DNA of 64,000 bases from NCBI GenBank assembly GCA_922989275.2, contig OV277858.1:17285427-17349426 (forward strand). Reading direction: 5' to 3'. This DNA comes from Gari tellinella. Taxonomy: Eukaryota; Mollusca; Bivalvia; Cardiida; Psammobiidae. The position numbers and the translations under genes are program-made. The notes under the pieces were generated by a model. That model made no database searches and had not been told where the DNA came from. It worked only from the letters and a program-made list of their open reading frames with translations. Positions within the stretch are counted from its first letter, which is position 1. The number at the start of each line of letters is the position of its first letter. Shown here in pieces: positions 1 to 11,039 of this stretch.

Positions 1-8
1 CATATTTC

Positions 9-719
9 GCTCACCTGAGAATAGCTGACAAAATGGAGATAATGGTTTATGTCCAGGAGGAGTCATTTTTTACCCGAGGGGCATTATTAAATTTGAACAA
101 TCTTGATAGAGGACCTGTATATGATGCTATGTGCCAAATATCTAAGATCAGGGTACTAGGGTTTAATTAAGACAAGAAGATTTTTCGATTGAAAAAATCT
201 ATTTTTAGCTCCTGTGACCTAGTTATGCAACCGACCAGGACCATTTGAACAATTTTGGTATAGGTCATCTAGAAGTGCAACCATGCCAAATATCAAAGCT
301 CTGGCCATATTAGTTTCAGAGAAGAAGACGTTTGAAAATTTCACTATATAACTCTATGTATAACTGTGACCCCCGGGGCAGGGCCAATTTTGACCCCAGG
401 GGCATAATTTGAACAAACTTGATAGAGGACCTGTAGATGATGCTATGTGCCAAATATCTAAGCTCTGACCATTGCAGTTTTTGACAAGAAGATTTTTTAA
501 GATTTCCTTATTTTTTCACTTTGGTTGCCATGGCAACCAGAGTTCTGCATTGTTTTTTATTCTTTGAACAAATTTGAAAGAGCTTGACCCAAGGAACATT
601 TCTGTAAAGTTTGGTTGAATTCTGTCAAGCGGTATAGGAGAAGATGTCATTTAAAGCACAACGCACAACGGACACAGGGCCATCCCAAATCTCACCTTGA
701 GCCTTTGGCTCAGGTGAGC
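9..719. repeat. Dispersed repeat with GCTCACCTGAG terminal inverted repeats
   Basis: The ends are an 11-bp inverted pair: GCTCACCTGAG at 9-19 and CTCAGGTGAGC at 709-719. Inside, a block of about 80 bp beginning near GGGGCAT occurs twice in direct orientation (about 78-150 and 393-470, 315 bp apart). The right part has the phrase GACACAGGGC before the terminus. I recall this family as very abundant in bivalve genomes; that is memory, not a search. No transposase-like ORF is present, so it is non-autonomous. The second, rearranged relative is at 2,270-3,391. Confidence 0.75.
523..538. promoter_or_regulatory. Perfect palindrome matching an RFX X-box consensus
   Basis: GGTTGCCATGGCAACC is a perfect 16-bp palindrome inside the dispersed repeat. 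It fits the published X-box pattern (GTTGCC, short spacer, GGCAAC) bound by RFX factors. Binding is inferred only. An identical palindrome occurs in the related repeat at 3,193-3,208. Confidence 0.4.
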
Positions 720-805
720 TAAAAATCACACAACATAATTTTTCTTTAAAATAATTAACATGGACACAGGGCTCCAAATAAGGGGAGTACTTCAAGAACT
801 TAAAT

Positions 806-985
806 CTTTATGTCTGCATTAAACCATATGGTGTGACTACTCATTTAGTGATTAGAATTGGTGAGGCAATGCCTGTTGTCCAATCCATTTCATTATTTGA
901 ATAAAGTATTGTTTAAACCAGAATTGGTTAAAAGAGACAATTCTAATAATAAGTTAAATTACACCATAGGATTTGGTGCTGACAT
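806..985. repeat. Small foldback repeat, CTTTATGTC family, copy 1
   Basis: CTTTATGTC opens the unit at 806. The arms contain TGGTGTGACTACT on the left and ACACCATAGG on the right (961-970), with ATTAGAATT and AATTCTAAT pairing inside. The same layout recurs at 1,691-1,795 and, more diverged, near 33,632 and 48,157. It looks like a MITE-sized hairpin with no coding content. Confidence 0.45.
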
Positions 986-1690
986 GGAATTTCCATCCAT
1001 TTCAACTTATCCACCGCTCTAATCAGTTCATATATTTATTACTCAAATTCAGCACATAATTATGTTGTTCTCCCTTGAAAAAAGTCAGTTTTAATTTGCA
1101 TCATAGTCACTGACTCTCTGTTTGAAAGTCTATCTTGGATAGGATACTCATGGTTAATGCTTGGCCTTCATTGTTTACCACTTCAGGTAGGGAAACATTC
1201 CAAACATTGCACTGGTTGTGATGATTCTGCAATAGATAGTACATAAATAATTGATTGTTATGTATAAGGCACTCTACAGGTCTGAAACATTGCAGGACTT
1301 TTTGTGTTGTTGTTTTCTTTTATTATTGTTGTACAACTTAACATATTGACCAAAAAGCAGATTTTATTCCACACAGTGACACTAGTGGTCCCTCACAATT
1401 TCCTGCTTTAGCAAAGTTACTTGTGCGAAAGCAGGAGGTTATGTTGAAGATTCTTTAACTATTCTTTATAAAGCATAAGCTGAATTTTGGAGGCAATGTT
1501 AAGTATTATTTGGCTTTATGGAAACATGTGAATAAGGCATGGTTTTGGCTAATTTGTACTGTCCCATGAATTTTTCAGCATGTCTGGTATGAATTCAATC
1601 AATGGAGTTAAAGTTCCAAATCAACATGATGATAAATAAATGTTGAATAGTTCTACTAACACAGGGTTTCAGATAACTGAAAAGTAAATT
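986..1690. other. Non-coding AT-rich interval
   Basis: No gene, RNA or clear repeat boundary was seen in this interval. It separates the two small CTTTATGTC foldback copies. Confidence 0.5.
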
Positions 1691-1795
1691 CTTTATGTCT
1701 ACATTAAACCCAGTGGTGTGACTACTTATTAGAATCCTGTTTTCAAGACAATTCTAATAAAGGGGAACACCATAGGCATTGGTGCTGACATAAAG
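1691..1795. repeat. Small foldback repeat, CTTTATGTC family, copy 2
   Basis: The terminal pair is CTTTATGTC at 1,691-1,699 and GACATAAAG at 1,787-1,795. The inner arms are TTATTAGAAT and ATTCTAATAA, and the outer arms are TGGTGT and ACACCA. The 105-bp unit can fold almost end to end. It is related to 806-985. Confidence 0.55.
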
Positions 1796-2362
1796 AAAAG
1801 CTACATTTGGTCTGATTACTTCAACTTATGTGGAGCCCTGACTCGTAATAATAAATCCGATTTCATGGACTGAAATGAAAATAATTTAACTGTCAGGACT
1901 GTACACATTACTATCTTATTTTTTCAATCTAATGACCCACACACATTGCCTTTAACTTGTCTTTCAAATGTTTTCTTTCAATTATTTACTATTTGTAGGC
2001 GCTTTAAGTTATAACATAATGTAAGAAAATATTTTGCATTTTAAGGAGACTCAGCTTTTAAAGGCCAAATAGGTAGAACTTAACATTGGTCACATGACTA
2101 CATGTGATAGACTTCATTTTGGCATGTGCACCAAAGAATCTCTTGAGAAAAGTACAACTTGGGTTAAGTCAGACAAATGTCAAGGCCATGTAGATGTCAT
2201 CTAAAGGTCAGTCTACGCTGTTTGCCAAGGTAGTTTGTATCTGGTTCAAGTACTTGATTCTTAAATCAGACCAATAGTTTCAGAGAAAAAGATTTTTAAA
2301 GATTTTCTATACAGAAATATAAGGAAAACTTGCCCCACCCACTGGCGGCCATGATTTTAAAG

Positions 2363-2897
2363 CGACTCGCAACCAGATGGTGCATTAAAAATAGTAATTT
2401 GTAAATATGTGTCAAACGCTTATATAAATGGTAAAGAATTAGTTTAGGATAAGAAATTCTGTTTAAAAAAATGTATTTCAATGAAAAAAAATATTGGTCT
2501 CTGGTGGGATTCGAACCCGGGGCCCGGCATTGGCGGACAGAAGGCAAAATAGGGGAAACCGCTTAGACCAATGGACCACGGAACACTATCCGTTTATCTC
2601 GGATCGATTTAACGTATTTCAATGTATATCGATCGAAAGTGCATACAACTTCGTAATTCGGCTCGTGTTTATGTCTGAGCCCGTGTAGAGAAGCAACAAC
2701 AACAACTATACCGTCTACTAGTCGGTATAGAAAAACGATGGAAAATATCTAAAAATCTAAGATTCGGTGACGATTCTTGAGACTTTTTTTGGACTGATCA
2801 TATTTTTTTAATGTCAGAAGCCAAATAATGCCACAAATTTGCTTTTATTTGAGTATTTTATTTTATTTTGACAAGTACACCATCCGGTTGCGAGTCC
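2363..2897. mobile_element. Non-autonomous TIR element with 7-8 bp target duplication, carrying a tRNA-like sequence
   Basis: The left end is CGACTCGCAACCAGATGGTG from 2,363. The right end, read in reverse complement from 2,897, is GGACTCGCAACCGGATGGTG. TTTAAAG flanks both sides (2,356-2,362 and 2,899-2,905), extending to eight bases with one mismatch. Removing the element restores the host repeat, which reads without interruption at about 3,055-3,100. An 8-bp duplication would fit hAT elements, but the termini are not the usual CA, so the superfamily stays open. No transposase is present. The tRNA-like segment at 2,500-2,584 lies inside. Confidence 0.7.
2500..2584 (-). pseudogene. tRNA-like sequence (tRNA pseudogene or SINE head)
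   Basis: On the minus strand the internal Pol III boxes are clear: A-box-like TGGTCTAAGCGG and B-box GGTTCGAATCC, spaced as in a tRNA. The acceptor arms do not pair, the T stem pairs at only three positions and no convincing anticodon arm forms. It is therefore a decayed tRNA or the head of a tRNA-derived SINE, not a working tRNA gene. It lies inside the element 2,363-2,897. Confidence 0.55.
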
Positions 2898-3192
2898 CTT
2901 TAAAGATAACAAAATGATTTTAAGAAATCAGGTAGAGAGTCATGAATGGATCATTTGTGTAAAATTATTTTCAATTTGGACCAGTAGTTTCACAGAAGAA
3001 GATTTTTAAAGTTTGTACTAAATAGTAACATAAGGAAAATGTGCCCCACCCACTGGCGGCCATGTTTTTTAGATATCAAAATTATTTTAAGAAATCTGGT
3101 AGAGGGTCGACACCCATGGATCGTTTGTGTGAAATTACTTTCAAATCGTACCAGCGGTTTCAGACAAGAAGATTTTTAAAGTTTTTTCAATT

Positions 3193-3208
3193 GGTTGCCA
3201 TGGCAACC
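3193..3208. promoter_or_regulatory. Second X-box-like palindrome
   Basis: GGTTGCCATGGCAACC occurs again, identical to 523-538, in the second copy of the same repeat family. It therefore belongs to the family rather than being a chance match. Confidence 0.4.
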
Positions 3209-3392
3209 ACAATTTCAATTGGATGACCTATATTTGAAAAATCTGAGAGAGTACCCTACAAGGAACAATCCTATGAAGTTTTGAAGAAATTGGCCAAGTG
3301 GTTTCTAAGAAGAAGATCTTTAAAGAAAAAGTTTGACGACGGACAGACGGACGGTCGACGACGGACACAGGGCGATCACAATAGCTCACCTA

Positions 3393-5137
3393 ACATTTAC
3401 CTAACAGAATAAGAATCTGAGTGTCAAACAGAGTATATCCAGATCAGGCCCCGCATCAGTGGTGCCTTATCTGTATCAAACCGTTTGCAAGTCCCAGATG
3501 AGTAGCATGTTTTTTCACCATGTTGCAATTTCAATAAAGGCTAACCTCAGCTGACTGGTGTAGAAGTTTTAACTTTTTCTAAATTTATGTATTTTTTTAA
3601 TGAAAGAAGCAATAATTTACCTATTGTATGGCTGTTGAATTCCCCTTGAAAGGTCTGGTACCATGTTAGTGTGATGTTACCATGCCCTTCATCACAATCA
3701 ACGAGATTAGATGAAATCAGCTGTCCTGAAAGCATCATCTCTTCATCCCTCATCATCTATCGGTGCTATATGATCCATTTTGTGTTGTGATGCCATACAA
3801 TCTGACGCATCCATGGGATCAATCCATACCATTTTACCATTGCCCCTGTTGAAATAATTTAAAAATATGTGTAAGTTTTCACAATAAACAACCAACATAA
3901 ATCAAAGAGTGAAGGTCTTGAGAGTTGCCAAGGATGAGGTTTTGCAATTCAGTAAACAACTCTGTAGCCACAACTGAGGCTACAGTAATCATTTATTGTA
4001 TAAGGCAGGTGGTCACGTAAAGAAAGATGAAAGTAAAGCAGATAGCATTTAAAGATGTTTTCTGCTTTTAATTGTTTCACTGTGCTGTAAGTTGTCAGCT
4101 ATTTTTATTCCATCAATAAGTATTGTTTAGTCCTGGTTACAGATGGGTATATCCTTGCTTCTTGTCAAATCACCACTTTCTTGTCAATTCGCCACCTAAG
4201 CAAAACTTAGAATTCCGTCACGAGCAGGCTACCGAGGATGTCCGAAAACTACAGATGATCCCAGAATACTAGGATAGTTTCACTCAGGTAGATTTCAAGC
4301 GCCAAAAATGCGAAAGAAACAGATAAAATAACAATAATTCACAAAAAGTTTCCAATCAAAATACATGTTCTAGTTGTCCGTTGTTACTTTTATATTGTTA
4401 AGTTGTAAAAGTTAAATTAAATATTTCAAAATCATTAAAAAATGTTCAAGTTTCATGAAACAACCTATAACATACTGCCAGAGCCTACATTGACCTAATT
4501 ATCGAACGACCAATCAGAGGTGACGATTTGACAAGAAAGCATCCCGGTGATCCAGAGCAATGACCTCGTTCGAAAACGGTAGTTATTTACACTTTGTATT
4601 TATTTCACAAGTTTTATTTGTATATATGCGTGTTATTGAAGGTTCAGTTCAGAATTAGATCCGTAAACAAGTAAGAAATGTTACATCAGATAGGCGCATG
4701 CGCGATAAATATAGCTAAGGGTGGCGAAAACACAGGTTACCAGGCTACATCAAATGATTAAGCAGAAGGTACATTTTGCACGAGATGGATCTACTGCTTG
4801 ATTCATACGGGTAAAGAATTTTAAATGTAGCCAGTGTCAAATTCCATCTTAAAAGGCAGTTGAATTGCATTAACTTCTTTCATGAGAATGATGATAATAT
4901 TTTAAGATAGATCTTTTTTTTTTTATTTTGTAATTTGTTGAACTTGCTTACATGTACCTGCATGTGTACTCAACTGAAAAAGCTTTTGAGCTTGAGTACA
5001 AGTTGGGTAATGTCAGACAAAGGCCATGGTTATTTAGAGACCTGTCACATAAGGGGGCATAGAATTTTGCAAACAAATCCTGTTTTCATTTAATTTACTA
5101 TACTTAACAAAAATAGAGCAAGCTACTGGGGGAGGGT
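3393..5137. other. Non-coding interval
   Basis: Nothing in this stretch was recognised as a gene, RNA or bounded repeat. Short minus-strand open frames here (for example 3,547-3,756) have no coding features. Confidence 0.5.
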
Positions 5138-5327
5138 GTCGACGGCCGTCTTCCGCAGATAGCGCTGGCCCAGGGGAACCAAGCGATGCACGCCGTACCA
5201 GCCTGGCGAGCTACTGCAGGAGTCGAAGGCCGTCGACGGCAGATAGCGCTGGCCCAGGGGAACGGAGCGCGGATGCTCGCCGTACCATCTCTGCGGGCTG
5301 GGATCGACGGCCGTCTTCCGCAGATAG
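5138..5327. repeat. GC-rich minisatellite, unit about 84 bp, roughly 2.3 copies
   Basis: CAGATAGCGCTGGCCCAGGG occurs at 5,156 and 5,240. GCCGTACCA occurs at 5,192 and 5,279. CCGTCTTCCGCAGATAG occurs at 5,146 and 5,311. The unit is far richer in G and C than its surroundings. A 69-codon minus-strand open frame over it only mirrors the repeat. Confidence 0.7.
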
Positions 5328-5508
5328 AACATGTATAGGGTAAAGTTAGCGACGGGTGCGGAAAATTAATACCAGATTGACACGACCAACGACCTCAGAT
5401 ATGCTCGATTACGAAAATGGCATGGCATTCCACGTTATTCTTCCGTTCAAACGCAATGCAATATAGAAAATGACAACTTTTTGACAACTACCAGTTTTAA
5501 TTTGAGTG

Positions 5509-5575
5509 GCAAACAGTTTGGAGGCTGATCAGACGACGGGTTACCCGGCGTCTGATCTGACTCCAAACTGTTTGC
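5509..5575. repeat. Perfect 67-bp hairpin of the AAACTGTTTG palindrome family
   Basis: The outer arms are GCAAACAGTTTGGAG (5,509-5,523) and CTCCAAACTGTTTGC (5,561-5,575), perfect over 15 bp. The inner arms are GATCAGACG and CGTCTGATC, around a central CGGGTTACCCG. It is the best preserved member of a family scattered through the window (11.0-12.1, 16.19, 21.90, 35.37, 40.67, 43.27, 50.04, 57.4-57.96 and 63.40 kb). Confidence 0.8.
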
Positions 5576-6446
5576 AATGAAAATAAAAGTGCAACCGGGG
5601 TTATTTGGAAAGAAAATGCTTTCTCTACTGTAATGCACTCTGCACAAACTGCTAACCTAAACAGCTGTTACAGCAACAGTCGGTGGGTAATTGATCAATT
5701 GAACACGCTACAATTACTCTCCGCAAATTTGGATCAAACAATTCCATTTCTTTCACAGAAGCCTTGGCGCTTATACACACCTTTAACGACTGGTGGTCTC
5801 TAGCTCCTCATTCTTTCAGACATTTCTTATTTATGTCGAGTTTACAAATCAAAACATAGGTTTGTGTACAATCCAAAGTTCAGTTTCAGTTTTTATTTAC
5901 AACTAGGCCCAATAGTACCGCGTCTTGTCAACCATCTTGGTGCAGTATAATTCGACAGCCCACAAAGTGTTAAATCGGGGCTTTATTCGGTTCCAATGTA
6001 ACGTGACTTGTTCAAGAGTACAGTAACTAAGTAAATTGACTCACCCACTCTATGGCAATGAACTCACCCAAAATGGTGCGAAGGGCCAGGTTATTACCTC
6101 CCTGACCCGCGCATGTACATAAAGTAGTACCGGTACTTCGGCGAAGTAGTTCCTAGATGGTCAATCACAACAACGTAAATAACGTCTTTCTTCATCAATT
6201 ATTGCTTCATTACATCATAAGTTGATTTAACAAAACGAAAATTTGAATCGAGAGCTTAAAACCAGGGGCTATCTGCATTTGTTGGATTCCCTAGGCCTAA
6301 CTATTTCCAACATGTCAGCCCCCATGTCGCATCGTTGCTTAGTTTTAGGGAAGTTATGCACGCGCAAATCAAACACTTTTCAATGTCTGTCAGTGAATGT
6401 GAATTGAATAGGAATACCTTTGTTTTATTCATGCATTACTTAAGAA
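5576..6446. other. Non-coding interval
   Basis: No gene or bounded repeat was seen here. It contains moderately GC-richer patches around 6,060-6,130 without an open frame. Confidence 0.45.
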
Positions 6447-6473
6447 CGGAAAAAAAGCAAAGCTTTTTTTCCG
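6447..6473. other. Perfect 12-bp hairpin
   Basis: CGGAAAAAAAGC (6,447-6,458) pairs perfectly with GCTTTTTTTCCG (6,462-6,473) across a 3-base loop. No adjoining gene gives it a role. Confidence 0.5.
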
Positions 6474-7095
6474 TATAAGATATTGGGCAAACAAAAGTAT
6501 TCCATGACATATTTTCTGGAAATATCAATATTTTAAAAAAATCTAATTTTGAAAAAGTCAAATTGCAAAAAATCTAGCTGTTTAACATACACAATTTTTA
6601 CTCTTATTAGATAGATATAACTTAATTCTACTAGTCACAAAAAATTAATGAAAATCTACTGTAGAATTTACATTTTATACATGATTTCCTGAAATTCTGA
6701 CAAAATTTCTGACACAACACGATTAACCTCCCTTGAGTTCAACTTTAAAATGCCGTCAGCTCTAAAACATACCATAAGTCAAACCTGTAATAAGGAACCA
6801 TTGAATACGGTAGCCTGCAGATATTTAAAGGCAGGTGACTGCTTTATGCATAACACAAGTAATGCATAAAAGCTCCTTTAGGATCTATCTTTTAGCATCA
6901 CTTTTGTCCTGTGTTAAGCTGCCATCTGTCATATAGGCTATAAATCCTCACAAATGTAGCTGTCACTTGACTACAATTGCATCTGATATTATTTATTATA
7001 ACGTGACTAAACATAGCCTGTCCTTTGATCATCGCGTCATGAATTGACTAGTCACTAAAATCGGACAATTTATTAAAAATAAAAAAAAAATTTTT

Positions 7096-7170
7096 GAAGC
7101 GAGTGGGAATCGAACCTAGAACCTTTGGATTGAAAGTCAACAACCGTACCAACTGCGCTAACAGAGAAGA
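7096..7170 (-). pseudogene. tRNA-like sequence, Glu(TTC)-like anticodon loop
   Basis: The minus strand reads TTAGCGCAGTTGGTA (D arm and A box), an anticodon-like loop CTTTCAA giving TTC, and the B box GGTTCGATTCC, within a tRNA-sized 73-75 nt. The acceptor ends do not pair, and the D, anticodon and T stems carry mismatches. A functional tRNA-Glu is unlikely. It is a pseudogene or a SINE head. Confidence 0.5.
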
Positions 7171-10100
7171 CACTGAAGTAGATCAAATTTTTCTTGATCT
7201 AAATTTTCTACTATAAGCACGTGCCGCAAAGATCAGGTGAAAGTCAACAGCATTTCCGGAACTCGAGATGCGGGCCGCCCGCTGTCGAACCACCTTAAAA
7301 CTAGTAAAGCAGTTTTCTAGGTATCCAATTTGAATTAACTTCAAGTAATAATGTTGTTATCTGTTTTCAATTTGAATGACCTTATCACACTGTATACCCT
7401 CATGTCGTTTATTCGCGCGCTACCATTGTTTCACCTATTTAGCACTGGCTTGGGCTCTAGGAAAATAAGAATACCCTTCGTTTCTGCTTTTTGTTTTAGT
7501 CCAAAATGTCATGTTATTTGTATTTTTACTACAATTTAAAGGTTATTTCAATGTGAAGTTTGAGACATAAGGCATGCTTTAGCACCAACCTAAACAACGT
7601 TTGACTATTGCTGAAATTGGATCATTTTATCAAAAACATATGCATACATTTGTTACAGTAACTAACACGTTGTTGCTTAATTCAGTAATAAAAGCTAAAG
7701 CGCAGTGTGTCTGAAGTGTATGTCCGTTCTGGCAGTTTTTAATGTATGCTGGAATATTTGTAACTGGTAATATAAATTAATATGATTAAACTGTTTATTT
7801 TCGAAATTATGTTTGTTACTTCCTAACATTAAATATAAAAACTCTTGCAAACTACAAACCTTAAGCAGTCGACAGTATAAGACCCAAATAGGTATCGACG
7901 TATCTTATCTCTGTACATCGATGGTTGAATGGGCAAGCGAAGTTAAAAGATTTATTTATCATTGTCCTCTGACATGTCCTGCTGATAAATAGGGTGATCA
8001 GCTGAATGGATATAGAATATAAAAGGCCACAGTAACTTGCTATACAAGTATCTTTATTGTGTACATCCTTGACGCCGTTAATACTAAAAGTTTAGTTTTT
8101 AAATTACTGAGATGATCAAACATGCGTCAGTTTAGCTCATTTGCATTGTACGACCCTTAACTGTTGTACACTTTCAGAATGATCATCAAGTCATGTCCTG
8201 ATGTCCGGCCCTTACATATTTTTGTACATGGTTATAAGGGAAGGTTCTTCATCGTCATTGATTGAGTGGCCTGTCAGAAAATATGTTTTATTCTTTACTA
8301 AAGGAAATGCCGCTTAATTCACTAGAGAAGTGATTTATAACAATTGCAATTTACAAAAAAATATATGTTGTCTAAACTAGGATATTCGCATATTAATTTT
8401 CTTAATTGTTACTGTAATAAAAAAGGTTTTTTCTTTAAAAGAAACATCGTTTTATCAAATAATCAGAGCAATATTGATTCAGAAGATATTGAAAAATGGC
8501 GTTCTATTTTGCTCCTGAAAATAGTTTATATAAAAGCAATTAGGTGTCTCGCTAAGAGACTAAAGAAAAGTTTAGCCGGCCAATTAACTATTAAAATGAT
8601 ATGTTGCATAATAGGTATATACATTAGTAGATACAATGGTTATTATAATAAGCAAATTCAATATGTCATAAACTAGCAAACAGTTTACGACAATATTACT
8701 GCGTGTGTTAATATTAATGGATGATGTTCACATATTGCACATCAAACAATGATGTTTTTAAGCGCTTTACTATACGTACTTCACGTATATATTACGTTGA
8801 TGTTATCACAACATTTTCAATGTATAAAACATGGTAAATGTAAACGAATGGAATAACTGCTAAAATCGTATACAACTTGCTCATGATACTTAAATCTTAC
8901 GATGCCAAGTTCCATTAGAAATTGTTCCAACGTTAAGGTCATAGTCAGGCGTTTCACTTAACTGGAAACAATAGAATAAATATGGATAGGCAATTTAAAT
9001 TATCCGATTGATAAGATTAGCACTATAAAGTATAAATGCATTTGACATCCTTAGAAAATTAAGAAACTTACCATTTAGGGAAAAAAACACTATAGTTAAG
9101 AAAAAGTGTGATACCAACACATAGCACATGTATCTGAGCTCTCGGCTAATCAGATGCCTTGTGACTATATTGTTATAAACATGGACTAACTAACAAACTG
9201 TTCATGTAGTCCACGCTTCCGTCATCTCAAGGCAATTCGACGTCACAATCCTAGCTAGATATATGTAACACAGTCCGTTTTCTCAGTTACAGTTGTGTAG
9301 CTGTGTTTAAAAACAATGTAACCCAAATTCGCTGCCTCGAAAACAGCAGGATCTTATCAAACTTTATACTGACAAACGCTAAATCGCAAGCCATCAAATT
9401 CGCTTATCAAAGTCTTGTTGAGCATAACAAATAATTAAGAACCTATCTGAGTTCAACAAACACCAGCATTAAATAAGTTTCGTTTCTCATTATGAACACA
9501 ACCATTCTTAGATTCATTAAATACTATAAATGGCTATAAAATTATAAAGTTTATCGATTACCTTAATACATGTACATGTCGAACTGGCAGAGTGGTAATA
9601 CTCAATCAAAACGTGGCCATTATACATTCACACACACTCGTGCACACTAGTGCTGTATTACCATAATTCTTATAATTGCGTTGTAGTGCCGTTAAACCGA
9701 AATACTAGTCAAATGCACAATTTAATAACAGTTTGTGCTTGGATATTTTCAGCCGAACATTTAAATGACGCACCATTTATACTTAGTTAACTAGGAATGC
9801 ACGTGAATGTAATCTTAGATATCGCAATACCTAGTCAGCATGAAACAACCTGCAACGTCCGAAACCGTACTTCTCAAGTTAGGACTAAGGCTTTCAGATT
9901 TCAAAACTTATTCCGTTTATAGTTTGTATCAAAGGTTAGAGGGGTTTTGTGGTGTAAGCAAGTCGATTTAAATGTTGCTCATATATGTAGACATACATTC
10001 ACAAGTTTAATGTTTCTATATACAAATGCAAAACAAAACTGCATCAGTTTTCTACTTAGGTATTATCATAATGACTGAAACGTGTATACAAGCAGTTAGG

Positions 10101-10368
10101 TTTAGAAATTCACGTATCACACATGCATCGAAACTTAAACATTTATACAATTTGATCTGCTGACTCTAACCTATACCCGTCACTTAGTTGGGACGATTGA
10201 AACAAGAATATCTTTAAAAAAGATATTCGGCGGAATGTGTTATGGAAGTAATGCCATAGATGGTTGTGGAAAACAAATATTTCGTATTGGCGAAAAATAT
10301 AAGTTACGACAAGCCGAGGGTATTATATCACCAAATCCTTTACTTTTTGTTTCCGGTTTAACCCTTTC
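7171..10368. other. Long non-coding AT-rich interval
   Basis: No recognisable gene was found in this stretch. The longest open frame (8,344-8,676) begins at TTG, is AT-driven and has no motif. A short hairpin lies near 10,206-10,228 (GAATATCTTT with AAGATATTC). Confidence 0.5.
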
Positions 10369-10510
10369 CCTTATGCGCGCGTGTCAGAGCGTGTTTCATT
10401 ATTACCTTATGAGCCCGTAAAAGCGCGACTTTATCTATTCCCTGATAAGCGCGGGTTTCCGCGGGTTATCAATTACCTGATGAGAGCGGGTTAGAGCGAG
10501 TCCTCTATTT
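10369..10510. repeat. 36-bp minisatellite, four diverged copies
   Basis: Units begin CCTTATG at 10,369, CCTTATG at 10,405, CCTGATA at 10,441 and CCTGATG at 10,476, a spacing of 36, 36 and 35 bp. Each contains an AGCGCG- or AGCGGG-type core. The array is GC-rich in an AT-rich setting. Confidence 0.65.
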
Positions 10511-11039
10511 AACGGCTAAAATCTCATTCTTCTACTGGAATTTTACTGTCCGGGTGTCTACACATTTAAAGTGTGTTCAAATATCTTCCGAAATCCCAAA
10601 TCTAATTATAGGGTTGCTACACAAATAATTTCATAAAACGAGGCTTAGGTCATTAGGTGTGACCTATTGTTTGATCGGTGATCTCCGTAAGACGTGCATA
10701 TGATACTGCACGCAATACTCGTCATTTTTCGGAAAGTACGATCTATGTCAACTTATGAAATATGCAGAAAGTTTCTAACTGTTCCTGAGGTCAACATCTA
10801 AATATAGTTAACCAATGGAATCGCGGAATTCCATAGAGCACGCTCCACGTGCATGCTATCTACAAAAATACCACAGGGGGATGCCGCTTGACCGTTGCGT
10901 GACACACCGGAAGCGGGGTAATAAAGTTTCGGCTCGGGGATAAATATAATCCTAGGCGGTAGACGGAAATATCAATCAACTAATTAACCAATCAAGCAAA
11001 TCACATCTGCAGGTCTGTGACAAATTTTTACTGTCCCAT

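Larger units (their letters stand above)
2270..3391. repeat. Second copy of the GCTCACC-type repeat, left end missing, interrupted
   Basis: The right end reads GGACACAGGGCGATCACA then AGCTCACCT at 3,383-3,391. The phrase CCCCACCCACTGGCGGCCAT occurs twice (about 2,334 and 3,044), showing a tandemly duplicated interior. The first repeat unit is split by the element at 2,363-2,897. Its left terminus is not recognisable, so 2,270 is approximate. Confidence 0.55.

Noticed and set aside
5123..5332. 69-codon minus-strand frame with repeating VPLGQRYL
   Set aside because: It is a translation of the 84-bp minisatellite.
2500..7170. Functional tRNA genes
   Set aside because: The internal promoter boxes are good, but acceptor and arm pairing fails in both sequences.
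8344..8676. 110-codon plus-strand open frame
   Set aside because: It starts at TTG, is dominated by AT-driven residues and has no motif, paralogue or splice signal. It could be chance.
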